NCBI GenBank assembly: GCA_905221605.1
Contig: CAJNDS010001429.1
Coordinates: 1-19,129 of the forward strand
Reading direction: 5' to 3'
Source: Symbiodinium natans
Taxonomy: Eukaryota > Sar > Dinophyceae > Suessiales > Symbiodiniaceae
DNA length: 19,129 nt
In this document: piece by piece, positions 1 to 9,006 of the stretch
Numbering within the stretch: the stretch's first letter is position 1
Layout of the letters: every line of letters starts with the position of its first letter
The notes under the pieces: model-generated
Told to the model about the DNA's origin: nothing
Databases searched by the model: none
Seen by the model: the letters and a program-made list of their open reading frames with translations, nothing else
Translations under genes and position numbers: made by a program

Positions 1-410
1 TATCTTCTTTATCCCCAAATCCTCGATCTTTTCGGTCGCCACTATACGACTTGTATGGTTGCATGAGAATTGAATGTTCAATATTTTTCGATGTATGGTC
101 TAGACGGATAGCAGACCCAAATTTGAATCCGAAATTTGATTTCTTACGATTCCGGATCCCGACCGGTGGGCATTCTCCTCATGAATATCCCTCTTCTTCG
201 TCAAAATCATTGGCGTCGATATTTATATTTCGTCTCGATTTTGTTTTTAAATTTCCCTTTTCTCGTTTATTTCAATCAGATATCAAGAATATGTCTTGAA
301 CAAATTTGATAAATTAATGAAATCTTTCTTGAAAAGATGAATCTCTATCGATATCCAATACGATCTATTTCATATTCTGGTTGCTATCGGATAGCCCAAT
401 TCATTAAGGA
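1..410. repeat. Long dispersed repeat, left part, copy 1 (cut by window edge)
   Basis: This AT-rich stretch matches 7435-7832 almost base for base at its start (both begin with tatcttctttatccccaaat) and stays clearly similar down to the catattct motif near 371 and 7802. Scattered substitutions and small indels show that the copies are old. The window starts inside the repeat, so its true left end is missing. An 82-codon open frame (51-299) is broken in the second copy, which argues against coding. No transposon protein was recognised. The match is seen directly; the nature of the element is unknown. Confidence 0.85.
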
Positions 411-429
411 TGATATATTAAGGGTGATA

Positions 430-1140
430 TATTAAATTCATTCATGAATATAATAGGAAATTTCTTTTTGATAATTATGCCCAAATTATTTCTTCATGTG
501 TTGTCGGCAATCGTGAAATTATTTCGTTCCTCATGCGTCAAAGAGATTGTCGATTTATATCGTGGATATTCATGAAGCTTAGTTCAGGGTGGTTGTGAAT
601 TTTCAAATATTGTAAATCCTATGATCGTTTGCCTCTTGGTTATCCTTATATTTTCTAGAATCCGATATTCTTTTATTATATCATTAATGAGAATATGAAC
701 CTTCTCTTTCTTTTTCCATTTAATATTAAATGTCTTTTCATGCTTAAATTGTTATTTGAAAATATTGAAATCTCTTGTGCCATTGTATCGAAGATCCAAA
801 ATAGAAATAGAAAGAATTAGAATTGATTTGTTGCTTCCAGCAGCGGAGTTTAAAAAACAATAGAAGTTCGATAGTGCTCATGCAAATACGCCCTAAGTTC
901 ATCAAATCGTTAAAAATCCAATGCCGCGCATGAGCAAAGAAGAAATATGAAGTAGATACTTTTCCGTAGCGCAAGCAAAGCTAACAGTGAGACAGGCTGC
1001 AATGACTATCACCACGACGTCATGGTTTTGAAAGTTGCAAATGAGTATATATATATATATAAAGAATATAGTAAATATATCGTATGGCGCCCAAGGCCGC
1101 CGACTCGCAAATACAAGGCTGCCTACTCCCAAACACATTC
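430..1140. repeat. Long dispersed repeat, right part, copy 1
   Basis: The stretch aligns with 9007-9690. Shared landmarks, in order, are ttgataattat, ggcaatcgtgaaa, catgaagctta, ttgcttccagcagcgg, gtgctcatgcaa, cgccgcgcatgagcaa, gcgtagcgcaagcaaagcta and the end block tggcgcccaaggc. The last 140 bases also match 6500-6690. A (TA)n run at 1046-1061 sits where the 6500 copy has a longer run and the 9561 copy has none. Minus-strand open frames (744-974, 902-1138) have partners in the other copy, but only as expected from DNA similarity, so I do not call them genes. Confidence 0.85.
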
Positions 1141-1653
1141 ATAATTTATAATCGGCAGCGTATAACCGATTGATCTTGGTCTTTCTTTTAATTCTTTCCT
1201 AATATCTAAATGAAAGATCATGATTTTGGTCCTTCTTTGAATTCCATTTCAATATCTAATCGAAAGAGCGAGATATGTGCTTAATTTTAATTTGAGTTCT
1301 ATCTTAATATATCAAATAAATTAATGATATCAAAAAATTATAGAAGAAATCATATTAATCCATGTTCTATTAAGAAAATATAACAAATATCAAAAATTCG
1401 GCAAAAATTGAAAATTTCGCAGAGACTTTCTGAACTTATCCAAAAAATTAAAAAAGTCTTAACCATTAAAAATTAAAACACTCATCCTATAAAATGATCT
1501 AAAGCCCTGATCGGCATCATAAAAATCAATAACATGCACTATTACACCATCATGCTCTATTGCACTATTATACACCATGGCAATATGGCAATTGTAACCT
1601 GGTTAATTCTATAGGATTCTTAGGCGTTGGGTTTTGTGAGGGATCTGGCCGGA

Positions 1654-1745
1654 CTACAGGGAGGAGAGAGTATAGAGAGAGAGAGAATGTAGGGAGAGAA
1701 CACGAATAGAGAGAGAGAATAGAGAGAAAGAATAAAGAGAGCGAG
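1654..1745. repeat. GA-rich microsatellite-like tract
   Basis: About 90 bases are made almost only of G and A on the plus strand, with repeated gagagaga blocks separated by ata, atg and cac interruptions. It is a decayed dinucleotide repeat. A purine-only strand of this length can adopt triplex structure, but nothing shows a function. Confidence 0.75.
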
Positions 1746-1834
1746 GGTCCGACTTATGATTTAGGGACTTCAATAGGGGATCCTTCATTTTATTCTGTAG
1801 AGAAGAGGAAGTGCTGGTCCCCTCTTTTGTTAGT

Positions 1835-2000
1835 GCGGTCTATATAGTGGTTCTCTATTCGATTGCATTATTTGTCTAGTGAATCTCTGCTCCACTGCGT
1901 TGTGATTTTTATAACGGTTTTCTATTCTATTGCACCGTGAGTTTTGAAACGGTTGTCTACTCCACTACACTTGGATTTTGATAATGATTCTCCGACACCT
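1835..2000. repeat. Short degenerate tandem repeat, unit about 37 bp
   Basis: Four diverged units follow each other. Each has a tctattc/tctactcc block, then ttgcac/ctgcg/ctacac, then a gattttgataa-like block (for example near 1855, 1887, 1922 and 1955). The unit differs from the surrounding AT-rich repeat. It is visible by eye, but its ends are uncertain. Confidence 0.55.
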
Positions 2001-3075
2001 GCATTCAAGACCATCCTGATGTCCAATCGAAAGGTTATGATCCTGGATCTTCTTTGATCCCTATTCGAAGATAATCTACCACACCTCAAATATATCATCA
2101 AGGTATCACAAGGGAGGACTCGAGACTTTTGCTCGAAAACCCCCCGACACAAAGAGACGTAAGCGCATGCTCGAAGGTCAACCACAAGATCATGATTTTG
2201 ATCCTCCATTGAATCGCCAATCAAATAATCATCCGAAAAGATCTTAGATATCTTTGGAATCCTATTATATAATATCCAATTAAACGATCATGATTTTGGT
2301 CCTTCCTTGAATTCTTCCCAATCAAGAGATCATGGTTTTGATCCTTGAATTCCATCCTAATATTCAAAGATTATGGATTCGGCCTACCCTTGAATTCCAG
2401 CCTGAGACCAATCGAAAAATCATGATCTTGATAATTTATAAGATAATCTCTAAGATATCATATCCATCCTAATCTTGATCTTCCTTCAAATCTAATTTAA
2501 GACCCAATCGAAAAATCATAGGCAATCATAATATAGATCCTAATTTGAATTCCATCCTAATATCCAATCGAAAGATCCTGATCGTGGGCATTGAACCCCC
2601 CAAAGATCCTGATCTTGACCCTTCCTTGAATATCGCCCTATTTTTCAATCGCCAGATCATGATCTTATGATTTCTCCATCCTAACCTTCAATCGAAAGAT
2701 CATAATAGAATCTAGATATCCTTTGAATCCTATCATAATATCCAATCAAAAGACCATGATTTTGATCTTTCCTTCAATTTCATCCTAATGCCCAAAGATT
2801 CTGGTCTTGGCTCATCCTTATGTTCCAACCTAAACTGAATCGAAAGATCATGATCTTGATAGGTTCTTCCTTGAAATCCAAATCCTAATTTGAATTCCAT
2901 CCTTATATCCAATCGAAAGATCTTGATCTTAATCCTTCCTCGAAATTCGTCCCATTTCTTCATGCCCGATCTTATGGTTTTTGCGTCCCCAATTTTCAAT
3001 CGAAAGATCATAACTGATCGACCTTCCTTCAATCCCATCCTAATATCCACTCGAAAGATTCTGATCCTGGGCCTT

Positions 3076-3295
3076 CCTTGATCCCCATTCGACAGTCCTT
3101 CAAAAAGACGTCCGCAACGCATTCAATGAGGTCGTGAATTTCTGCAAGATTGCCGGGCGCGCGCGCCGGCGTCTGCTCATTTTGCTCACTTTTGCTAGGG
3201 GGATAGCACCCATCTCGTATACGGGGATAACTTGGAAGGCTCGCATCGAGGACAATGCTTGGAAAGAAGCCTGGGCAAACCGCTCATTTGAGCGC
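3076..3295 (+). pseudogene. Reverse transcriptase fragment, copy C (palm motif A to motif B)
   Basis: Read on the plus strand, this GC-rich island encodes QKDVRNAFNEV, which aligns with QKDINNSFNTI of copy B (palm motif A with its catalytic aspartate). After a frame change it reads APASAHFAHFC, a stop, then GDSTHLVYGDNLEGSHRGQ, matching copy B's APASSRLATWCYG and HLVYEGSMYASTRGQ just before the GQQGCP motif. It is therefore a fragment of about 70 codons from the same family, with at least one frameshift and one stop. Nothing upstream or downstream of these motifs is recognisable here. It lies between the AT-rich repeat field and a tandem array. The homology is inferred from two aligned motifs in the right order, not from a search. 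Confidence 0.75.
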
Positions 3296-3449
3296 AATGG
3301 TTGCAGAGCCGCCTTCCCGATCGCTGCGGGGGCTTGGGAACCTAGAATTCAGGCACCCGTCTACGACGCCGAGACAAGCAAAACATGGGCGCCACGATGG
3401 GGCATCTTTGTTGGGTCAGAGTTTTGGAGTCAACGCCAAACTGAGATAA
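3296..3449. other. Unassigned GC-rich stretch after copy C
   Basis: The 109-codon open frame covering 3134-3463 runs through here, but its first part is the wrong frame for the RT motifs, so I do not treat it as a gene. In position this stretch would follow RT motif B, yet I see no YADD-like motif or similarity to copy B. It may be diverged element sequence or unrelated DNA. Confidence 0.4.
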
Positions 3450-3625
3450 CTGTGCTTTTATGAGAATTTCTGCACGGAAGCAACGGGATTTGGGGTGACT
3501 GTGCTTCTATGAGAATTTTCGCACAGGGGGGACTGTGCTTCTGAGGTGTTTCGCACAGAGAAGCAGCGGGGTTTTGGATATGAAGTTTCGCAGAGAAGCA
3601 AGCGGGATTTTGGGGGGGGCTGCAT
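3450..3625. repeat. ~52-bp tandem array, left block
   Basis: Repeated units contain gggattttggggtgactg, tgcttctatgagaatttt and cgcacagagaagcagc. About three to four imperfect units are present. The same unit resumes at 4466-4611, on the other side of the TTCGAA satellite, so the array appears split by that satellite. The unit is not a multiple of three and contains stops. Confidence 0.85.
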
Positions 3626-3639
3626 CCCATTACCCTTCG

Positions 3640-4445
3640 GCGAAGGGGGCTTCGAAGCCTTCGAAGCCTTCGAAGCCGAAGGGTCGAAGGGGGGGGGGAG
3701 GGGGGGGGGGCTGAAGGTCCGAAGGCTTCGAAGGCTTCGAAGGTGAGGACGAAGGCTTCGAAGGCTTCGAAGGGTGAGGACGAAGGCTTCGAAGGCTTCG
3801 AAGGGTGAGGACGAAGGGCTTCGAAGGCTTCGAAGGTGAGGACGAAGGGGGCTTCGAAGGCTTCGAAGGCGAGGACGAAGGGGGGGGGGGCTTCGAAGTC
3901 TTCGAAGGTGAGGACGAAGGGGGCTTGGAAGGCTTCAAAGGCGAGGACGAAGGGGGGGGGGTTCGAAGGCATCGAGGTGAGGACGAAGGGGGCTTCGAAG
4001 GCTTCGAAGGCGAGGACGAAGGGGGGAGGGGCTTCGAAGGCTTCGAAGGTGAGGACGAAAGGCTTCGAAGGCTTCGAAGAGGTGAGTGACGAAGGGGGAG
4101 GCTTCGAAGGCTTCGAAGGTGAGGACGAAGGGAGCTTCGAAGGCTTCGAAGGGGATGACGAAGGGGGCTTCAAAGGCTTCGAAGGCGAGGACGAAGGGGG
4201 AGGGGCTTCGCAGGCTTCGAAGGTGAGGACGAAGGGGGCTTCGTCCTCCCTTCGAAACCTTCGAAGCCTTCGAAGGCCCCTTCGTTCTCATGAGCCGAAG
4301 GGGGGCTTCAGACCTTCAGCGCGAAGGGGCTTCGAAGCCTCCCCTTCGACCCTTCGCCTTCGAAGGCTTCGAAGGCTTCGAAGGCTTCGAAGGCTTCGAA
4401 GGCTTCGAAGGGGAGGACGAAGCCCCCTTCGCAACTGAAGCCCCC
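3640..4445. repeat. Self-complementary TTCGAA satellite
   Basis: The core is the 9-base unit gcttcgaag, whose cttcgaag part is its own reverse complement, joined by gaggacgaaggg spacers to give units of about 31-36 bases. At 4360-4410 the core runs as a pure 9-mer array. G runs (for example 3689-3710) give it a strong G-rich strand. Because 9 is divisible by three and the core contains no stop in any frame, long open frames appear on both strands, such as minus 3430-4173 and plus 3836-4438. Their proteins are simple repeats (FEGFEGEDEGG, SKASKARTKG, AFEAFEAPFVL). I regard these as a by-product of the repeat rather than genes. Confidence 0.9.
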
Positions 4446-4465
4446 CCTTCGTGAAGGTCCTCGGA

Positions 4466-4611
4466 TCCTGCCTGATTTTGGGGGGAACTTGCTTCTATGA
4501 GAATTTTCGCACAGAGAAGCAGCGGGATTTTTGGGGTGACTGTGCTTCTATGAGAATTGTTGCACAGAGAAGCAACAGGATTTTGGGGTGACTGTGCTTC
4601 TATGACGCTGG
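4466..4611. repeat. ~52-bp tandem array, right block
   Basis: Three units of the same repeat as at 3450-3625 occur here (tgcttctatgagaatt, cacagagaagcagcggga, ttggggtgactg). The last unit stops abruptly after cttctatga at about 4611, where reverse-transcriptase-related sequence begins. That gives a clean left edge for the copy D/A insertion. Confidence 0.85.
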
Positions 4612-5142
4612 ATCGTGTGAAGGGCCTCCAATAATGTAGGGGTATATTCTCTCGAAAAAGTCCGGGCTCAATGTTGGATCGCCCTAAGAGACAATTTCCC
4701 TGAGTAAGTGGAAGGCAATATGCTTAGTGGGCAGTTGCTGGACAGCGTCGGCCATCCACAACTCCCTAATCTTAGCGGCAAGGAAAGTTTTGCCAAATGT
4801 AGCAATCCCATGAACCGGTGTCTTCAAGATGGCAAGTTCAGATCCAGTGACGACCCTAACCCCAAGAGTTTGGAACCTTGAGATATCTCCCCCGAAATTG
4901 CTCCCCCGCGAGAAGGTAGAGGGTACACGAACCGTTCCGACAAGCCTATTTTAGATTTAAAGGCGTTCAGAACATCTTCCACCTCTCCCGCGTTGTATCA
5001 TCGGCAAATTCTTGTTAACTTATCGTGACGAACAGGGAATGTAAGTCTTTCAAGTTGTCGATCTTGTTTACTTGGTCTCTAGACGTCAGAGCCATAGCCA
5101 TGTTGTACGGCTTGTCCCAGGCTACAAGCAGATTGTGCCGAC
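4612..5142 (-). pseudogene. Reverse transcriptase fragment, copy D (motif B to thumb), inverted
   Basis: On the minus strand, from high to low coordinates, it reads NMAMAL (after a GACAA block equivalent to motif B, near 5105), QEFADDT (the YADD catalytic motif, near 4997-5011), GEVEDVLNAFKSKIGLSE, then TGSELAILKTPV (about 4810-4875) and KHIAFHLLRE (about 4690-4725), then IIGGPSHDPAS near 4620. Each has a partner in copy B in the same order: MMMAL, PEYADDG, QDVLRYFRGEIRLGE, TGCDVQILKIPV, KHMAFHLLQQ and IVRRTLPDHSW. At least two frameshifts and two stops break it. It lies in the opposite orientation to copy A, which begins immediately at its right edge. No single open frame covers it. Confidence 0.82.
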
Positions 5143-6102
5143 TTTGGAGGCATCTGCGGTTCAACACCTCACTGCTTTCCTGCCAATCAGCCAAGATGAG
5201 TTCCGTAATCCCGAATATTCCCTAAATCAATCCCAGATCTTGGATCGTTTAAAGTTCGGTTTTCAGACCTTGTTCGATGGTAGCACTTTGAGTGTCCAGG
5301 TTCTTCTTCGGTCAGTTGCTACGCCGGGGTTCGTGGTTGCACCAGGCTCCTTCTCCCATTTCGTGGTTTATTGTATTCCAACGCTGCATTTGTGGATGTT
5401 GTCAGTCTGCGACTGGGAATGCAATGATTTGACGAGGGAGATGTTTGCCCTTATTGCAATCATGCGTTGGACCCATATGGGCACCATATCCTTGGATGCA
5501 TTCGCTAGGGCTGCAAAAGTGGGATTCATAACAGCTTACGCAACACTGTCTTTCGAAATGCGTGCCTTGCTGGTTTGAACCCACCCTATTTTGGAGGCTA
5601 TTGGTCTTCTGCCGGACGATCCGACTTGTCGACCAGCCGATGCATTAATCTCGGCACCCCCTACCCTTCGGAAAAGTTCTTGGTTTAAGTATCCTCGAGT
5701 TGTGTTGGATCAGCGGTGACTAGTCCTTTTCAATCTTCAGCCTTAGTTACTAATGCCACTGGGGCATTGCCGGCTGCGTCCCAATATGCCCAGCGTAAGC
5801 GCGCGCGCACGCGGCTGTCGCTGCGAAGTGCGCGGCGGTTAATCTCGGCTTCGAACCCATCGTCTTTGAGAGTTTGGGTGGTCCTTGAACAAGGGGCCCG
5901 GGATTTGTTAGTTAGTGTGTGTGATCGGGTCGACGAGCGCTGTCTGCGTGCGGCGGGATGTTCTTTTCAGGAATGCCTGGGTCGTTTGAACTTCGATCTA
6001 TAGAGGGGGCTCCATAGGGCCATCGAAATCGAACGAATGCTTCGGATGGGACATTTAACGGATCCTGATGCCGTCACAACCTTCTTGGATCTATGTGATT
6101 GA
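5143..6102 (+). pseudogene. Retroelement C-terminal half, copy A (linker and endonuclease-like domain)
   Basis: The frame from about 5143 reads AVQHLTAFLPISQDEF, aligning with copy B's ATQRLEALFPMWRVDF. A block with AAKVGFITAYATLSFEMRAL follows, then a stop (5576-5578), and the same frame continues with GLLPDDPTCRPADAL (RPAD at 5630-5641) and SSWFKYPRVVLD. Frame changes then give TSPFQSS, KCAAVNLGFEPIVFESLGG (around 5830-5880) and EQGARDLL. Copy B has GLLSDEPDRRPTDFL, PRITIDFAIVSPF, GIGFEPIIFDHAGG and QEGARLGESL in the same order. The Cys/His block, the RPAD and the later D/VSPF pattern resemble the restriction-like endonuclease of R2-type non-LTR elements; this is inference. The end near 6102 is the last matching stop. 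Confidence 0.85.
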
Positions 6103-6480
6103 TTCATGAATATTCCTTTTCACTCGAATTCTTTGCAGGATGCCCCTCGCGCTGGATCATGGGTCGAGCCTAACTTCTGAATACGATGGATATTTGTGGA
6201 GATTGAAATCACGCTTCGTCTCTCCAGAGCTTTTGGGAGCCGAAGCTTCCTACACTAGAACACTTTTTTGATTTCGGTGATTTGTCTCACTTTTGATTCT
6301 TTGCATTTGGGAATCTTCGGTTCTTCTTATTACTTTTTCGTCTTTCTGGGATGCCTCGTAATTGGGGGTGGTGGCGGGCTTTTAAACACCTCCAGGCGTC
6401 TTGGAGTGTTCGAAACTCTTCTTGTTTTCGTGGTTGTGGATTCCCTTTCATTTGCTTGGGCGCACATGCCGCCTGTATGA
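6103..6480 (+). mobile_element. 3' untranslated region of copy A
   Basis: Non-coding sequence shared with the 3' end of copy B. Landmarks are gggagccgaagcttcc (6236; in B gggagcagaagtctc), ctttctgggat with aattgggggtg (6347-6370; B 13703-13733), tttttaagcac-like DNA, and a gattcc...ttgggcg...gcctg end that lines up with B's final gattcct...ttgggag...gcctccc. Similarity stops in both copies at an equivalent point (about 6478 and 13848), which supports this as the element's true 3' end. No poly(A) tail is visible. Confidence 0.7.
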
Positions 6481-6499
6481 TGTGTTTCATAAAATTCGT

Positions 6500-6563
6500 G
6501 CTATGACTACCACCACGACGTCATGATTTTGAAAGTTACAAATCAATCAATTAATAAATAAAT

Positions 6564-6599
<36 letters not shown>

Positions 6600-6690
6600 A
6601 GTATAGTAAGTATATCGCATGGCGCCCAAGGCCGCCGACTCGCAAACGCATCGCTCGCAGAACACAAGACGGCGCCCAAGGCTGCCTACT
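6500..6690. repeat. Third partial copy of the long repeat's right end
   Basis: It matches 1001-1140 and 9561-9690: atgactaccaccacgacgtc, atgattttgaaagttacaaat, then agtatagtaagtatatcgca and tggcgcccaaggccgccg. The (TA)n run is expanded here to about 32 bases (6566-6597). The ggcgcccaaggc block occurs twice (near 6621 and 6673). AT-rich tandem repeats follow directly, as they do after copy 1. Confidence 0.85.
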
Positions 6691-6699
6691 CGATCCTAG

Positions 6700-6960
6700 G
6701 TCCTAGACCTTCCTTGAACCCCATTCGAAGTTGAATCGAAAGATCATGGTTTTGATCCTTCTTTGAATCGCCAATCCACTTGTCATCCAAAAAGGTCTTA
6801 GGATATCCTTTGAATCCTATCATAATATCGGGGGCAAAAAATAAAAATCTTGATCCTTCCTTGAAATATCATTCTATATAAACGATAGATCATGATCTTG
6901 ATCCTTCCTTGAATTCCAGCCTAATACCCAAATAATATGGCCTTGGTCCTTCCATGAAGA
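6700..6960. repeat. AT-rich degenerate tandem repeat, second field
   Basis: Units here (aatcgaaagatcatggtttt, gatccttccttgaattcc, cctaatacccaaa) are the same family as at 1170-3075. The order repeat end then AT-rich field is conserved between the 1000-3075 and 6500-6960 regions, so the two probably descend from one larger duplicated block. Confidence 0.7.
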
Positions 6961-7434
6961 TATTCGTATGAAACCCAAAATAAAGGGCGCAAGAGATTTC
7001 TACTCTCAAGAATATCAATTGTTCTTAGAATTCCATCAAAGTATCCAATCAAAAGATCTATCATTATTTATTAATCAATCTATCGAAAATCTTTCAATAA
7101 CATATGACGATATAAGATGGAAAATCCAAATTCCCCTAAACTCCACATAGAAAACGACCCAAGCGACTTTTCCATCTTTATATTCTTCGTAAAATAACCT
7201 AATCCGGAAAACCATAATGATCCATAAACAAAAAATATTCATTATTTCATTTAAGAGTTCGAATCTAAAGAATTAATTTAGATGATTTCATTTCTCGAGC
7301 CGACATTACTCTGATTTGTTCATATCGGACAATTAGAGAACAAATTCGAGGAAGATTAATAACCATTGGAGATAGGGAGATCGATCCCATTTCTTTACGA
7401 CTTGGCCTCGAAGTACTCGAAAAAATAGATATAT
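6961..7434 (+). other. AT-rich stretch with an unrecognised open frame at 7269-7499
   Basis: No recognisable gene is present. The 60-codon frame at 6968-7150 partly reads the AT-rich repeat. The frame 7269-7499 is open for 76 codons without an early ATG and has a protein-like composition (for example DREIDPISLRLGLEVLEKID, then YLLYPQILDLFGRHYTT). Its last third is also present at position 1, the edge of the other repeat copy. It could be a decayed exon or transposon fragment, but I cannot name a family. The opposite strand is also open over 7333-7515, which weakens the case. Confidence 0.3.
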
Positions 7435-7832
7435 ATCTTCTTTATCCCCAAATCCTCGATCTTTTCGGTCGCCACTATACGACTTGCATGGTTGCATGAG
7501 AATTTGAATTTTCAATATTCTTCGATATATGGTCTAGATGGACACACGACCCAAATTTGAATCCGGAAATTTGTTTTCCTACGGTTCCGGACTCCGAATG
7601 GTGGGCATTCTCCTCATGAATACCCCTCTTCTTCGATAAAATCAATGGCGTCGATATTCATATTTCGCCTCGATTTGTTTTAGTTTCCCTTTTCTCGTTT
7701 GTTTCAATCAGATATCAAGAATATGTCTCGAACAAATCTGATAGATCAATGAAATCTTCCTTGAACGATGAATCTATATCAATATCCAATGCGATCTATC
7801 TCATATTCTTGCTGCCTATCAACTCGTTGAGG
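7435..7832. repeat. Long dispersed repeat, left part, copy 2
   Basis: It matches 1-410 throughout, including ccactatacgacttg, gtgggcattctcctcatgaa, ggcgtcgatatt and tcagatatcaagaatatgtc. Similarity ends at about 7832, where the GC-rich insert begins, and resumes at 9007. Unlike copy 1, this copy has intact DNA to its left, so it can be used to find the repeat's left boundary. Confidence 0.87.
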
Positions 7833-9006
7833 AACGGCGCGCGGTGGGGGTTTCGACGCTCTCGCTGTGGTTTCGCGCGAATTCCGCTGCGTTTCGATGC
7901 TCCCGCTGGGGTTTCGCGCGAATTCCGTTGCATTTCGATGCCAGGCCTCTTCTGGGGGGGCCACTTAGGTTGCCGACCGCAACGGCGCAAGCGGTGGGAC
8001 GGGTCCTTGGTTTCGACGCTCCCGCTGTGGTTTCGCGCGAATTCCGTTGCGTTTGGATGCTCCCGCTGTGGTTTCGTACGAATTCCGTTGCCCTTCGATG
8101 CTCACGCTATGGCTTCGCGCGAATTGCGGCTTGTGGCCTCTTCAGGCCTCTTCTGGGGGGGCCACGTAGGTTGCCGACCGCGCGGTGAGACGGGGCCTTG
8201 GTTTCCTGCTGTGGTTTCGCACGAATTCTGTTGCGTTTCGATGCTGCCGCTGTGGTTTCGCGCGAATTCCGGCCTCTCGTGGCCTCTTCAGGCCTCTTCT
8301 GGGGGGGCCACTTAAGTTCCCGACCGCAACGGCGCGCGCGGCAAGACGGGGCCTTGGTTTCGACGCTCCCGCTGTGGTTTCGCGCGAATTCTGTTGCGTT
8401 TGGATGCTCCCGCTGTGGTTTCGTGCGAATTCCGTTGCTTTTCGATGCTGGCTGTGGTTTTGCGCGAATTCCGGCCTCTCGTGGCCTCTTCAGGCCTCTT
8501 CTGGGCGGCCCACTTAGGTTGCCGGCAACGGCGGCCTTGGTTTCGTGGTTTCGCGCGAATTCCGTTGCATTTCGATGCTCCCGTTGTTGTTCGCACGAAT
8601 TCCGTTTTATTTCGATGCCCCCGCTGTGGTTTCGCGCGAGTTCCGGCCTCTCGTGGCCTCTTCAGGCTTCTTCTGGGGGGGCCACTCAGGTTGCCGACCG
8701 CAGCGGTAAGACCACCTGGGATAAAAACACAGGGTTTAGGGGGGGTTGGGTTGAGGGTCAACCCTGCGGCTGGGTGCCGGGGGTAAGTATTATGGGGGTC
8801 CGATTTTGGGGTTCAGCATCATGAGCATCAGCTGGGTCTTTTGGCCCTCAAATTCCACACGCGTGCAAAGCCGAATCCCCTAGTGGTTGGCGTCTTTTTG
8901 ACCTCCAAGGGAATTCGGCCCCCCCACGAACTTTTGCACTTTTTGTGCCCGGGAGTGTCGGTGCTCTTCTGGCCTTCTTTGGCCTTTTCTGACCCGTCTA
9001 CGCCGG
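7833..9006. repeat. 1.17-kb GC-rich tandem-repeat insert inside the long repeat
   Basis: The insert interrupts the long repeat, which is nearly continuous at the matching place in copy 1 (about 410-430). It contains a 41-base unit (gtttcgatgctcccgctgtg plus gtttcgcgcgaattccgttgc) repeated many times, with five copies of a spacer beginning ggcctcttctgggggggcca (near 7944, 8145, 8291, 8493 and 8665), so it has a higher-order arrangement of about 146-202 bases. Because 41 is not a multiple of three, every plus frame reads the repeat as WFRANSVAF, GFARIPLRFDA or VVSREFRC, producing long but meaningless open frames on both strands. The last 300 bases (8705-9006) are GC-rich, unique in this window and without a recognised gene. 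Confidence 0.85.

Larger units (their letters stand above)
1170..3075. repeat. AT-rich degenerate tandem repeat field
   Basis: A loosely conserved unit of roughly 50-65 bases recurs throughout. Its core reads like caatcgaaagatcatgat followed by tttgatccttccttgaattcc and atcctaatatcc. It is clearest at 1185-1270 and 2220-3075, and reappears at 6700-6960. The long minus-strand frame at 2733-3122 simply reads this repeat (recurring FRLDIRM), so it is not called as a gene. Between 1330 and 1650 the pattern fades into unique AT-rich DNA. I see no gene, promoter or RNA in the field. Confidence 0.75.

Noticed and set aside
1-300. 82-codon frame at 51-299 as a gene
   Set aside because: The homologous stretch at 7485-7735 has indels that break the frame; the similarity is at DNA level only.
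3430-4173. 247-codon minus-strand open frame, proline/serine/alanine rich
   Set aside because: It is read through the TTCGAA satellite, which lacks stops in all frames. Equivalent frames exist on the other strand, and the protein is only a repeat.
7245-7275. gagttcgaatc, resembling a tRNA T-loop
   Set aside because: No acceptor, D or anticodon stem could be fitted around it.
7749-8824. Several overlapping 110-208 codon frames with WFRANSVAF and GFARIPL repeats
   Set aside because: They are translations of the 41-bp GC-rich unit in different frames. The unit length is not divisible by three and no frame is favoured.
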